From positions 62,001 to 126,000 of the forward strand of contig NZ_LMIW01000014.1 of NCBI RefSeq assembly GCF_001429185.1: DNA of 64,000 bases. The letters are read 5' to 3'. A program made the position numbers and the translations under genes. The notes below the pieces were generated by a model, which was not told the origin of the DNA, searched no databases, and saw only the letters and a program-made list of their open reading frames with translations. Positions within the stretch are counted from its first letter, which is position 1. Each line of letters opens with the position of its first letter. The DNA is from Terrabacter sp. Root85 (GTDB lineage Bacteria > Actinomycetota > Actinomycetes > Actinomycetales > Dermatophilaceae). Positions 53,074 through 64,000 of the stretch are shown piece after piece.

Positions 53074-54188
53074 TGCGCGAGGCGGACCGCCGGCGGCTGC
53101 GTCGGGCGCGGATGGCCGCGCTCCTCCTGTCGCCCCCGCTCGGTAGCGACGGTCCGGTGTCGGCGCTCGCCGTCGCCCGGGAGCTCGGCGCCCTGCAGGC
53201 CCAGGACTACGGCAGCGGTGTGTGGTCCCTCGGGGTGCGCTCGGGACTGACGCTCGAGCAGGTCGAGCAGGCTGTCGTCGACCGTGAGGTCGTGCGCACG
53301 TGGCCGATGCGCGGCACGATCCACTGGGTCCCGGCCGAGGACGCCCGGTGGATGTGCGAGCTGCTCGCGGCGCCCCGCAGCACGACGCTCGCCACGCGCT
53401 TCGCCCAGCTCGGCATCACCGAGGCCGATGTCGAGCTGTCCGGACGACTCTTCGAGCAGCACCTCCGTGAGCCCATGAGCCGTCCCGACGTCGCCGCCCT
53501 CCTCGTCGATCACGGCATCGACCCCACCGACCAGCGCAACTACCACCTCATCGGGCACCACTGCATGAGCGGACTCATCTGCCAGGGGCCGGTCATCGGC
53601 AAGCAGCCGAGCTTTGTCCTCATCGACTCGTGGGTTCCTTACTCCCGCAAGCCGTCCCGCGAGGAAGGGCTCGCGACGGTGGCCGAGCGCTACGTCCGCA
53701 GCCACGGTCCCGTCACCGAGAAGGACCTCGCCGGCTGGCTGCTCAAGCCGCTCGGTCTCACGCGCGAGGCGCTCGCGTTGGTCGGTGACCGCATCGTGAG
53801 CGAGGTGCTCGACGGGCAGAGGTGGCTCACCCACGTGGACGCGCGCCCGGTCCCCGAGGGTCCTGGCGGCGTGCACCTGCTGCCCCAGTGGGACGAGTTC
53901 CTCCTCGGCTACAAGTCGCGCGACGTGACCCTGCCGCCCGAGCACTTCGTCAAGGTCGTGCCCGGCCGCAACATGGTCTTCAAGCCGACGCTCGTCGTCG
54001 ACGGCGAGGTCGCCGGCACCTGGCGGCGCGTCCAGAAGCGCGAGCACGTGCTCGTCGAGGTCTCCCCGTTCGCCGACCTGTCGGCCCGCCGGTGGCGCGA
54101 GGTCGACGCAGCGGCCGCCGCCTACGGCACGTTCCTCGGCACCGAGGCCGAGGTCGTACGCGTCGGGCCGGCCGACAGGACCGCCTGA
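53073..54188 (+). CDS. Winged-helix DNA-binding protein, AlkZ/HTH_42 family
   Basis: 371 residues. The pattern RMAALLLSPP...ALQAQDYGSGVWSLGVRSGLT near the N-terminus and RTWPMRGTIHWVPAEDARWM fit the winged-helix HTH_42 family, which includes the interstrand-crosslink glycosylases AlkZ and AlkX. Those enzymes use a Q-x-Q or Q-x-D motif; here QAQ is at 42-44 in the matching position. LLPQWDEFLLGYKSRD and PGRNMVFKPTLVVDGEVAGTWRR close the protein. A DNA-repair glycosylase is plausible, but most family members are untested. It is cotranscribed with dnaE (one-base overlap), which fits a DNA-maintenance role. Confidence 0.82.
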   Translation: MREADRRRLRRARMAALLLSPPLGSDGPVSALAVARELGALQAQDYGSGVWSLGVRSGLTLEQVEQAVVDREVVRTWPMRGTIHWVPAEDARWMCELLAAPRSTTLATRFAQLGITEADVELSGRLFEQHLREPMSRPDVAALLVDHGIDPTDQRNYHLIGHHCMSGLICQGPVIGKQPSFVLIDSWVPYSRKPSREEGLATVAERYVRSHGPVTEKDLAGWLLKPLGLTREALALVGDRIVSEVLDGQRWLTHVDARPVPEGPGGVHLLPQWDEFLLGYKSRDVTLPPEHFVKVVPGRNMVFKPTLVVDGEVAGTWRRVQKREHVLVEVSPFADLSARRWREVDAAAAAYGTFLGTEAEVVRVGPADRTA

Positions 54189-54189
54189 C

Positions 54190-55152
54190 GTGGCGCGGGG
54201 GCCGGTTCCACCCTCCCCGCTGCCGCCGCGTCACGGCGTCGACGCCCAGCGCTTCCGGATGCCGCAGTCGGGGCCTTGGGGGTCGCTGCGCGACCACCTC
54301 GTCGAGCGGCTTGCACCGGGACTCACGGCCGACGAGGTCGACCGGATGCTCGGGGCGGGGGAGTTCGTCGACGCCTCGGGAGCGCCGGTGCCCGCGGACG
54401 CCCCGTTCGTGCCGCAGTCGGCCGTCTGGGCGCACCGCGACCTACCGGTCGAGGTGGTGCATCCGGAGGAGCTCGTCGTGCTGCACCGCGACGAGCGCAT
54501 CGTCGTCGTCGACAAGCCGCACGACATGGCGACGATGCCCCGCGGCCGGCACGTCGTGCAGAGCGCCCTGGCCCGGGCCCGCGTCCTGACCGGCGAGCAC
54601 CGGCTCGCCCCGGCCCACCGCCTCGACCGGCCGACGGCAGGTGTCCTGATGTTCACGACGGAACAGCGGTGGCGCGGCGCGTACCAACGCGTCTTCGCCG
54701 AGTCGCTCGCGCACAAGGAGTACCTCGCGGTCGCACCCGTCCGTGAGGGGCTCGTCCTGCCCCTCGTCCGGCGCACGCGCCTCGTCAAGGAGCACGGCAC
54801 GCATCAGGCCCACGAGGTCGAGGGCGCCGAGCCCAACGCCGAGACGCTCGTCGAGCTGGTCGACACGGCGTCCGGTGCCGGGCGGGCGGGGGAGGACCTC
54901 GGGCTCTACCGCCTGACGCCCCGCACCGGGCGCACGCACCAGCTGCGCTGCCAGCTCCAGGGCCTCGGCGTCCCCATCGTCGACGATCCGCTCTACCCCG
55001 TCGAGCGAGACGTGCCGGTGGGCGACTTCAGCTCCCCGCTGCAGCTGCTCGCCGCCGTGCTGGCCTTCGACGACCCCGTCGACGGCACACCCCGCCGGTT
55101 CGTCACGCGGCGCCGGCTGGCCCGCTGGCCCGGCTCGTGGCCCGCCTGCTGA
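54190..55152 (+). CDS. RluA-family pseudouridine synthase (no S4 domain)
   Basis: 320 residues from GTG 54190, directly after the winged-helix gene; a possible internal start is ATG 54259. The catalytic domain has IVVVDKPHDMATMPRGRH, the catalytic Asp in LAPAHRLDRPTAGVLMFT, HKEYLAVAP and LTPRTGRTHQLRCQLQGLGVPIVDDPLYP. There is no clear S4 domain; the ~75 N-terminal residues are variable. It modifies uridines in an unidentified RNA. This is the second RluA paralogue in the window. Confidence 0.9.
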   Translation: MARGPVPPSPLPPRHGVDAQRFRMPQSGPWGSLRDHLVERLAPGLTADEVDRMLGAGEFVDASGAPVPADAPFVPQSAVWAHRDLPVEVVHPEELVVLHRDERIVVVDKPHDMATMPRGRHVVQSALARARVLTGEHRLAPAHRLDRPTAGVLMFTTEQRWRGAYQRVFAESLAHKEYLAVAPVREGLVLPLVRRTRLVKEHGTHQAHEVEGAEPNAETLVELVDTASGAGRAGEDLGLYRLTPRTGRTHQLRCQLQGLGVPIVDDPLYPVERDVPVGDFSSPLQLLAAVLAFDDPVDGTPRRFVTRRRLARWPGSWPAC

Positions 55153-55235
55153 GCCCCGCGACGGGCCGGCCGCGATGTCACCGGGCGTTCAGCAACCGGT
55201 GGTCATCTCGACGCGCGAGACGGACCGCCCCGGTC

Positions 55236-55241
55236 TAGGGT
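55236..55241 (+). promoter_or_regulatory. Candidate -10 (TAGGGT) of the ExeM-like nuclease gene
   Basis: TAGGGT lies 44 bases before ATG 55286, which has GGGAGGA as its ribosome site. An inverted repeat TCTCG-N5-CGAGA (55206-55220) lies in the -35 area. No consensus -35. Confidence 0.35.
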
Positions 55242-55285
55242 GACCCGCAGACCGCGCGGAAGAGCCGGTCCCAGGGAGGAAATCC

Positions 55286-58711
<3,426 letters not shown>

Positions 58712-58726
58712 CCGACGCAGGGACGC

Positions 58727-58756
58727 ACGGCCCGGGATCGACCGATCCCGGGCCGT
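58727..58756 (+). terminator. Hairpin terminator after the ExeM-like gene
   Basis: ACGGCCCGGGATCG (58727-58740) pairs with CGATCCCGGGCCGT (58743-58756); the apex opens to a small loop. Located 16 bases after the stop. Confidence 0.75.
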
Positions 58757-58808
58757 TCGTCGCGTCCGGAGGGGCCGTTCCCGGCCGGCCGGCCGCTACC
58801 GTGACGCC

Positions 58809-59225
58809 ATGAGGCGAGCACTGTTCGTGCGGGTCAACCGGGTCGTCAACGTCGTCGTCAGGCGTCTCGGGCTGCGCCGCTTCCGAGGTGGTGACCTGCT
58901 CCTGCTGACGACGACCGGGCGACGGAGCGGGCAGCGCCGCACGACGCCGCTCCTGCACCTCGCCCGGGACGGGGGATGGCTGGTCGTGGCCTCCAACGGC
59001 GGCGCCGACTGGGAGCCGGGCTGGTGGCTCAACCTCCGCGCCGGGGCCCCGGGCACGGTGGAGGTCGACGGCCGAGCGGTGCCGGTGCGCGGCGAGGAGG
59101 TCACCGGGCCCGAGCGTGAGCAGCTCTGGGGCGAGCTCACCGAGAGGGTCTTCGACTTCGACTCCTACCAGGCGAAGGTGAGCCGACGGATCGCCGTCGT
59201 CAGGCTGACGCCCACCTCCGGCTGA
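58809..59225 (+). CDS. Nitroreductase family deazaflavin-dependent oxidoreductase (Ddn-like)
   Basis: 138 residues from ATG 58809, preceded by TACCGT six bases upstream (leaderless signature). The family pattern is LLLLTTTGRRSGQRRTTPLLHLARDGGWLVVASNGGADWEPGWWLNLRAGAPGTVEVDGR, with a β-barrel fold that binds F420 or another flavin. The reaction is unknown. It is followed 26 bases later by the S9 peptidase gene, which has its own start signal. Confidence 0.92.
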   Translation: MRRALFVRVNRVVNVVVRRLGLRRFRGGDLLLLTTTGRRSGQRRTTPLLHLARDGGWLVVASNGGADWEPGWWLNLRAGAPGTVEVDGRAVPVRGEEVTGPEREQLWGELTERVFDFDSYQAKVSRRIAVVRLTPTSG

Positions 59226-59239
59226 CCGGGCTCGCAACC

Positions 59240-59245
59240 TAGACT
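59240..59245 (+). promoter_or_regulatory. -10 element TAGACT, likely leaderless peptidase promoter
   Basis: TAGACT ends six bases before ATG 59252, inside the short gap after the oxidoreductase gene. Confidence 0.5.
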
Positions 59246-59251
59246 GCCCGG

Positions 59252-61351
59252 ATGCAGCACCCCCCGACCGCTCGGCGCGACCCCGTCGCCCGCGAGCACC
59301 ACGGCGACCGTGTCGACGACCCCTACGCGTGGATGGCCGACCGCGACTCGGACGAGCTGCGCGAGCTGCTCGTGGCCGAGAACGCTCATGCCACCGAGCG
59401 CACCGAGCACCTGCGTCCGCTCGCCGAACAGGTCTTCGAGGAGTTCCGCTCGCGCATCGAGGAGACCGACCTGTCGGTGCCCGTGCGTCACGACCGCTGG
59501 TGGTACTACTCCCGCACGGTCGAGGGCGAGCAGTACGCCGTCGAGGCGCGCGTGCTCGTGGCCGACCACCCGCAGCGGCCGACGCTCGACGCCGGTCGCC
59601 CGCCCGTCGGCGAGCAGGTGCTCCTCGACCAGAACGAGGAGGGCCGGGACCACGAGTTCTTCGCGGTCGGCGTGAGCGAGGTGTCGCCGTCGGGCGACCT
59701 GCTCGCGTATGCCGTCGACGTCGTCGGCGACGAACGCTACGACGTGCGCGTGCGCCGGATCGAGGACGGAGTCGTCCTCGACGACGTCGTGCGCCGCACC
59801 GGCGGGTCGTTCGCCTGGTCACTCGACGCGGGGCACTTCTTCTACACGCGCGTCGACGACGCCTGGCGGCCGCACCAGGTGTGGCGCCACGAGGTGGGCA
59901 CATCCGCCGAGGCCGACGTGCTCGTGCACGAGGAGGCCGACGAGCGATTCTTCGTCGGGGTCGGCACCTCGCGCGACGACCGGCTGGTCATCATCGCCAT
60001 CGGGTCCAAGACGACGAGCGAGTTCCGCCTCCTCGAGGCCGACGCACCGATGGGCACGCCCCGGGTCGTGGCCGAGCGCCGCCAGGGCGTCGAGTACGAC
60101 ATCGAGCCCTTCGGCGACCAGCTGCTCGTCACGCACAACGCCAACCGCGTGAACTTCGAGCTGGCCACGGCCCCCGTGACGAGCACCACGGTGGACGACT
60201 GGGTGCCGCTGGGCGTCACGACGGAGGACGAGTACGTCACGGGCGCAGAGGGATTCGACGACTTCATCGCGGTCTCGCTGCGTCGGGAGGGCGGCACCGG
60301 AGTGCGCGTCGTGCTGCGCGACCCGACCGCCCCCAACGGTCTGGGGGAGTCGCACGACATCGCGGTCGGGGAGCCCATCGGCACGCTCCACGTCGGCGTG
60401 AACCCCGAGGCGGACACACCCACGCTCCAGGTCGTCCACGAGTCCCTCGTCACGCCGCGGACCGTGGAGGACTACGACGTCCGTGCCCGCACCTTCACGC
60501 TGCTCAAGCAGCAGCACGTACGAGGCGACGTCGACCTGGCGCAGTACCGCCAGCGACGCGAGTGGGCCACGGCGCCCGACGGGACCCGCGTGCCGATCTC
60601 CGTCGTGCACCGCCACGACGTCACGGCCGACGGCACGGCTCCCGGGCTGCTCAACGCGTACGGCGCCTACGGCATCTCGAGCGACCCGTGGTTCTCCGTC
60701 CTGCGACTCTCGCTCCTCGACCGCGGATGGGTCTTCGCCATCGCACACGTGCGCGGTGGGTCCGAGATGGGGCGGTCGTGGTACGACGACGGCAAGCTCG
60801 AGGCGAAGCCCAACACGTTCACCGACTTGGTCGCGTGTGCGGACCACCTCGTCGAGAGCGGCATCGTCGCGCCGGATCGTCTTGCGGCAGAGGGCGGCTC
60901 GGCGGGGGGCCTGCTCATGGGGGCCGTCGTCAACCTCGCTCCTGAGCGCTTCCGCTTCGTCCACGCGCAGGTGCCGTTCGTCGACGCACTGACGACGGTG
61001 CTCGACCCGAGCCTGCCGCTCACGGTCGTCGAGTGGGAGGAGTGGGGCAACCCGCTCGAGGACCCGACGGCATACGCGCTCATGAAGTCCTACAGCCCCT
61101 ACGACAACGTCCGGCCGACGCGCCACCCGAGCCTGCTCGTCACGGCGGGCCTCGACGACACCCGCGTCTACGTCACCGAGCCGGCCAAGTGGGTCGCGGC
61201 GCTGCGGCACGCCGACCTCGACGTGGACGACCCCTCGCAGATCCTCTTCCGCACCGAGATGGCCGCGGGCCACGGTGGCCGGTCCGGGCGCTACGACCTG
61301 TGGCGGGAGTGGGCCTGGGAGACGGCCGTGCTCATCGACCAGACGTCGTGA
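59252..61351 (+). CDS. S9 family prolyl oligopeptidase (oligopeptidase B type)
   Basis: 699 residues, the usual length. An N-terminal seven-bladed β-propeller region (from HHGDRVDDPYAWM) is followed by the α/β-hydrolase domain with GGSEMGRSWYDDGKLEAKPNTFTD. The triad is Ser550 in GGSAGG, Asp635/636 in GLDDTRV, and His674 in AGHGG. YDNVRPTRHPSLLVTAGLDD is characteristic of oligopeptidase B (PtrB), which cleaves short peptides after Arg or Lys. There is no signal peptide, so it is probably cytoplasmic. Confidence 0.95.
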   Translation: MQHPPTARRDPVAREHHGDRVDDPYAWMADRDSDELRELLVAENAHATERTEHLRPLAEQVFEEFRSRIEETDLSVPVRHDRWWYYSRTVEGEQYAVEARVLVADHPQRPTLDAGRPPVGEQVLLDQNEEGRDHEFFAVGVSEVSPSGDLLAYAVDVVGDERYDVRVRRIEDGVVLDDVVRRTGGSFAWSLDAGHFFYTRVDDAWRPHQVWRHEVGTSAEADVLVHEEADERFFVGVGTSRDDRLVIIAIGSKTTSEFRLLEADAPMGTPRVVAERRQGVEYDIEPFGDQLLVTHNANRVNFELATAPVTSTTVDDWVPLGVTTEDEYVTGAEGFDDFIAVSLRREGGTGVRVVLRDPTAPNGLGESHDIAVGEPIGTLHVGVNPEADTPTLQVVHESLVTPRTVEDYDVRARTFTLLKQQHVRGDVDLAQYRQRREWATAPDGTRVPISVVHRHDVTADGTAPGLLNAYGAYGISSDPWFSVLRLSLLDRGWVFAIAHVRGGSEMGRSWYDDGKLEAKPNTFTDLVACADHLVESGIVAPDRLAAEGGSAGGLLMGAVVNLAPERFRFVHAQVPFVDALTTVLDPSLPLTVVEWEEWGNPLEDPTAYALMKSYSPYDNVRPTRHPSLLVTAGLDDTRVYVTEPAKWVAALRHADLDVDDPSQILFRTEMAAGHGGRSGRYDLWREWAWETAVLIDQTS

Positions 61352-61385
61352 GCCGGCCGTCCCCGGGCCCCACCGCGCTGCGGGG

Positions 61386-62642
61386 TCAGGAGCCGTACAT
61401 CGCGGTCACCCACTCCGGGTGGTCGATGAACGGGTTCCGGTTGTGCTGCCAGGTGTCGAAGATGACCTGGTTGCGGCGCTTCTCGAACGCGTCGGGCGGG
61501 TCCTGCAGGTTCCACTGCTTGAGCACCGAGAGCTTGCCGATGTAGGGCGCGGTGCCGTTGCCGACGAGGTTGCTCGGCTCGAGGTCGGCGAAGCCGTCGC
61601 CGCCGTCCCAGCGGACCGCCATGTAGAAGATCATCCGGGCGACGTCGCCCTTGACGGCGTTGCGCGGCTCGAAGGAGTCGGCATCGCTGAGGCAGCCGGT
61701 GCACTGGGACACCGCCGACCCGCCGAGGTCGAAGTCGAGGTTGCCGCGGGTGGAGTTGACGGTGACGTCCTCCGGCCGCAGGTGGTGCACGTCGGTGCCC
61801 GGGCCGTTGACCGTGCCGAAGTCGCCGTGGCTCTTGGCCCAGACGTGCTCGCGGTTCCACTGGTCGACGCCGCCACCGTTGTCGGACTTGGCGATCGAGC
61901 GCCCCGAGTAGATCTCGACGACGTTGTTGGTGTTGCTCGGGTCCTGGTCGGTGTCCTTCAGGGCGGTCCAGACCTGGTCGTAGGTCAGGGTCGTGACGCC
62001 GCTGGAGATGATGCGGTGCAGCTCGGTGTGCAGCGCCGAGCCGGTCTTGCCGATGGCCGACGCGTAGTACGTCGAGTCGTAGGGGCTCGTCGTGCCGGTG
62101 GGGTTCGGGCTCGTCGTCGTGCTCGTGGGGCTGGTCGTCGTGGTCGTCGTCGACGTGCCGCTGAACGCGAAGGCGCTCGTCGAGGTCATGCCCGGGTGCG
62201 AGAAGTACGCCGCCAGCGCACCGGTCACGTCGAGCTGGCGCCCCATGAGGGAGGGGTTGCTCTGCAGACCCCACGAGGACCGGAACGCGGACGGGATCTG
62301 GACGTAGAGCATCCGGCTCGTCGACGTCTCCGACGCGGAGTCGGCGATGGCGAGCGCGTAGTCGTTGGGGAAGTTCGAGCGCACGACGGTGCTCGTCGCG
62401 GTCGGCTGTCCCACGACGTAGCCGCGGACGTTCGCGCTCTGACCGGTCTGCGACCCGATGGCCTGCGACACCGTGAGCGGGGTGGCCGCGGCCAGAGCGG
62501 GCGCTGCGGCCACGCGGGGGAGTGGCAGGGTCGTCGCCGGCGAGCCCGCAGCGCTGGTGAGCGCGAGACTCGGCGGGACGAGGGCGATGGCGAGGCCGGT
62601 GACGACGGCAGCGATGCGACGCCGGGGGATGACGACGGGCAC
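61386..62642 (-). CDS. Secreted endonuclease I family nuclease with N-terminal OB-type domain
   Basis: 418 residues from GTG 62640-62642, with AGGAG 7 bases upstream; a longer frame adds 24 non-conserved residues. A signal peptide (IAAVVTGLAIALVPPSLAL) is followed by a β-rich domain (about 55-160, TVSQAIGSQTGQSANVRGYVVG...) resembling DUF6359/OB-fold modules. A Thr/Ser linker and the endonuclease I domain follow: YDQVWTALKDTDQDPSNTNNVVEIYSGRS, NREHVWAKSHGDFG and GTDVHHLRPEDVTVNSTRGNLDFD, the His-Me finger of the EndA/NucM family. It cuts extracellular DNA nonspecifically. It converges with the S9 peptidase gene. It is the second secreted nuclease within 7 kb. Confidence 0.93.
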   Translation of the reverse strand: MPVVIPRRRIAAVVTGLAIALVPPSLALTSAAGSPATTLPLPRVAAAPALAAATPLTVSQAIGSQTGQSANVRGYVVGQPTATSTVVRSNFPNDYALAIADSASETSTSRMLYVQIPSAFRSSWGLQSNPSLMGRQLDVTGALAAYFSHPGMTSTSAFAFSGTSTTTTTTSPTSTTTSPNPTGTTSPYDSTYYASAIGKTGSALHTELHRIISSGVTTLTYDQVWTALKDTDQDPSNTNNVVEIYSGRSIAKSDNGGGVDQWNREHVWAKSHGDFGTVNGPGTDVHHLRPEDVTVNSTRGNLDFDLGGSAVSQCTGCLSDADSFEPRNAVKGDVARMIFYMAVRWDGGDGFADLEPSNLVGNGTAPYIGKLSVLKQWNLQDPPDAFEKRRNQVIFDTWQHNRNPFIDHPEWVTAMYGS

Positions 62643-62862
62643 GGGTTCTCCTGTCGGGCGGGGGAGCCGGGTGGATGACGCAACCCCACGGCCCGGGTCG
62701 GGCGGTGGCCCCACGAGCGTGTCGGAACGGCCGTGATCGCCGGGTCAGTCGTTGGTCTGACCTTCGTCAGTGCCGGTCCAAGATTCGGCAGGCGCGAGGA
62801 CCGACGCCGCGGCCCTCGCTCCGCACGGTGAGACCGTGGTCCGGGCCCCGGGCCGCGCCTTC

Positions 62863-62868
62863 TAGACT
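62863..62868 (+). promoter_or_regulatory. -10 element TAGACT, likely leaderless hisD promoter
   Basis: TAGACT ends eight bases before ATG 62877. The 234-base divergent gap to the nuclease gene shows nothing else recognisable. Confidence 0.5.
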
Positions 62869-62876
62869 GGTGACCC

Positions 62877-64000
62877 ATGATGTCCTCCCTCGACCTGCGC
62901 GGGCGCACGCTCGACGTGCGCTTCCTGCGCAAGGCCCTGCCACGAGCCGAGTTCGACGTCACGGCAGCCCTCGAGCAGGTGCGGCCGATCTGTGAGGACG
63001 TCGAGCATCGCGGGGCCGTGGCGCTGCGCGACCTCGGCGAGCGGTTCGACGGCGTGCGGCCGACCCACCTGCGCGTGCCGCGGGCCGTGCTGCAGTCCGC
63101 CCTCGACCGGCTCGACCCCGACCTGCGCGCCGCGCTCGAGGAGTCCATCCGTCGCGCCCGCATCGTCCACGCCGACCAGCGCCGCACCGACACGACGACC
63201 GAGGTCGTCCCCGGCGGCACCGTCACCGAGCGGTGGGTGCCCGTCGACCGCGTCGGTCTCTACGTGCCCGGTGGACTCGCCGTCTACCCGAGCAGCGTCA
63301 TCATGAACGTCGTCCCGGCCCAGCTCGCCGAGGTCGGTTCGCTGGCCGTCGCGTCACCGCCGCAGCGCGAGAACGTCGGCGAGTTCGCCGGCTACCCGAA
63401 CCCGACGATCCTCGCGGCGTGCGCGCTCCTCGGCGTCGACGAGGTGTATGCCGTCGGCGGCGCCCAGGCGGTCGCGATGTTCGCGCACGGCTTCGTCGAC
63501 GACGACCCCCAGTGGGGCGAGGTCGACGGCGAGCCGGTCGTGTGCGACCCCGTCTCGCTCGTCACCGGCCCCGGCAACATCTGGGTCGTCGCCGCCAAGC
63601 GCCTGCTCAAGGGCCTGATCGGCATCGACGCGGAGGCCGGTCCCACCGAGATCGCGATCCTCGCCGACGACTCGGCCGACGCGGACCACGTGGCCGCCGA
63701 CCTCGTGAGCCAGGCCGAGCACGACCCGCTCGCGGCCTCGGTGCTCGTCACCGACAGCGAGGAGCTCGCCGAGGAGACCCGGCGCGCCCTGGCCCGTCGG
63801 GTGCCCGCCACGAAGCACGCGGAGCGCGTCACCGAGGCGCTCGAGGGCACGCAGTCGCGGATCGTCCTCGTCGACGACGTCGTCGCCGGTCTCGCCGTCG
63901 TCAACGCGTATGCCGCCGAGCACCTCGAGATCCAGACCCGCGACGCCGCGGGCGTCGCCGCCCGCGTGCGCAACGCCGGTGCCGTCTTCGTCGGTCCGCA
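62877..64000 (+). CDS. hisD: Histidinol dehydrogenase HisD (partial, 3' end beyond window)
   Basis: 374 codons are present of a usual ~435. It oxidises L-histidinol to L-histidine in two NAD-dependent steps with a zinc ion. Signatures are [81 protein letters not shown] and [18 protein letters not shown]; the catalytic and zinc ligands Gln and His in SQAEHD are intact. Two adjacent ATG codons (62877 and 62880) could start it. Other his genes would be expected beyond the right edge. Confidence 0.95.
   Translation, partial: MMSSLDLRGRTLDVRFLRKALPRAEFDVTAALEQVRPICEDVEHRGAVALRDLGERFDGVRPTHLRVPRAVLQSALDRLDPDLRAALEESIRRARIVHADQRRTDTTTEVVPGGTVTERWVPVDRVGLYVPGGLAVYPSSVIMNVVPAQLAEVGSLAVASPPQRENVGEFAGYPNPTILAACALLGVDEVYAVGGAQAVAMFAHGFVDDDPQWGEVDGEPVVCDPVSLVTGPGNIWVVAAKRLLKGLIGIDAEAGPTEIAILADDSADADHVAADLVSQAEHDPLAASVLVTDSEELAEETRRALARRVPATKHAERVTEALEGTQSRIVLVDDVVAGLAVVNAYAAEHLEIQTRDAAGVAARVRNAGAVFVGP

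Overview
The window is high-GC actinobacterial chromosome with dense genes and many GTG and TTG starts. It carries a complete division and cell-wall (dcw) cluster, SepF, a Wag31-type DivIVA, an HrdB/SigA-type sigma factor and a SAM-IV riboswitch. MurE has the DNPR motif of meso-diaminopimelate-adding ligases. Gene content (EcsC, DUF4192, DUF58/transglutaminase, the gene order after ftsZ) fits Micrococcales, perhaps Intrasporangiaceae. The family name is inferred from general resemblance and was not tested. I see no phage, insertion sequence, CRISPR, tRNA or rRNA.

Layout. 1-2392: three minus-strand envelope proteins, the first cut by the window edge. 2529-7696: HrpA helicase and a PAC2 protein. 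7836-10746 (minus): a PatB-like PLP enzyme overlapping a family A polymerase. 10906-14299: EcsC, DUF1232 and DUF4192 proteins. 14380-15771: SAM-IV riboswitch and metX. 15936-18290: a universal stress protein and the principal sigma factor. 18399-22982 (minus): moxR, DUF58, transglutaminase operon. 23503-44084: mraZ, rsmH, ftsL, ftsI, murE, murF, mraY, murD, ftsW, murG, murC, ftsQ, ftsZ, pgeF, yggS, sepF, yggT, divIVA. Seven successive junctions from murE to ftsQ are 4-base stop/start overlaps. 44261-47107: a DksA-like protein with a histone-like tail, lspA and an RluA-family pseudouridine synthase. 47111-49340 (minus): an ECF sigma factor, its probable anti-sigma partner and a secreted or membrane protein. 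49480-55152: dnaE, an AlkZ-like winged-helix protein and a second RluA-family enzyme. 55286-62642: two secreted nucleases flanking a deazaflavin-type oxidoreductase and an S9 peptidase. 62877-64000: start of hisD.

Regulation seen in the sequence. (1) GTATGCCG occurs 28 times, in genes and gaps, in both orientations and several reading frames. (2) The ECF sigma gene and the secreted-protein gene two places downstream share one promoter architecture, GCGAACC-N11-AGCGGTGTTGAGG. (3) mraZ has a 10-bp-phased TGGAG/TGGGG operator over its promoter, and two inverted two-copy arrays lie toward the divergent moxR operon. (4) ftsZ and divIVA share TGGTTCGTGACC upstream, which in ftsZ is part of a GTGACC-N5-GTAACC direct repeat. 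(5) Many genes have a TANNNT hexamer 6-8 bases before the start codon, the signature of leaderless transcripts. (6) The SAM-IV aptamer encloses a complete 22-codon reading frame.

Most protein families here are well known. The novelty is mainly in regulatory DNA and low-complexity tails.
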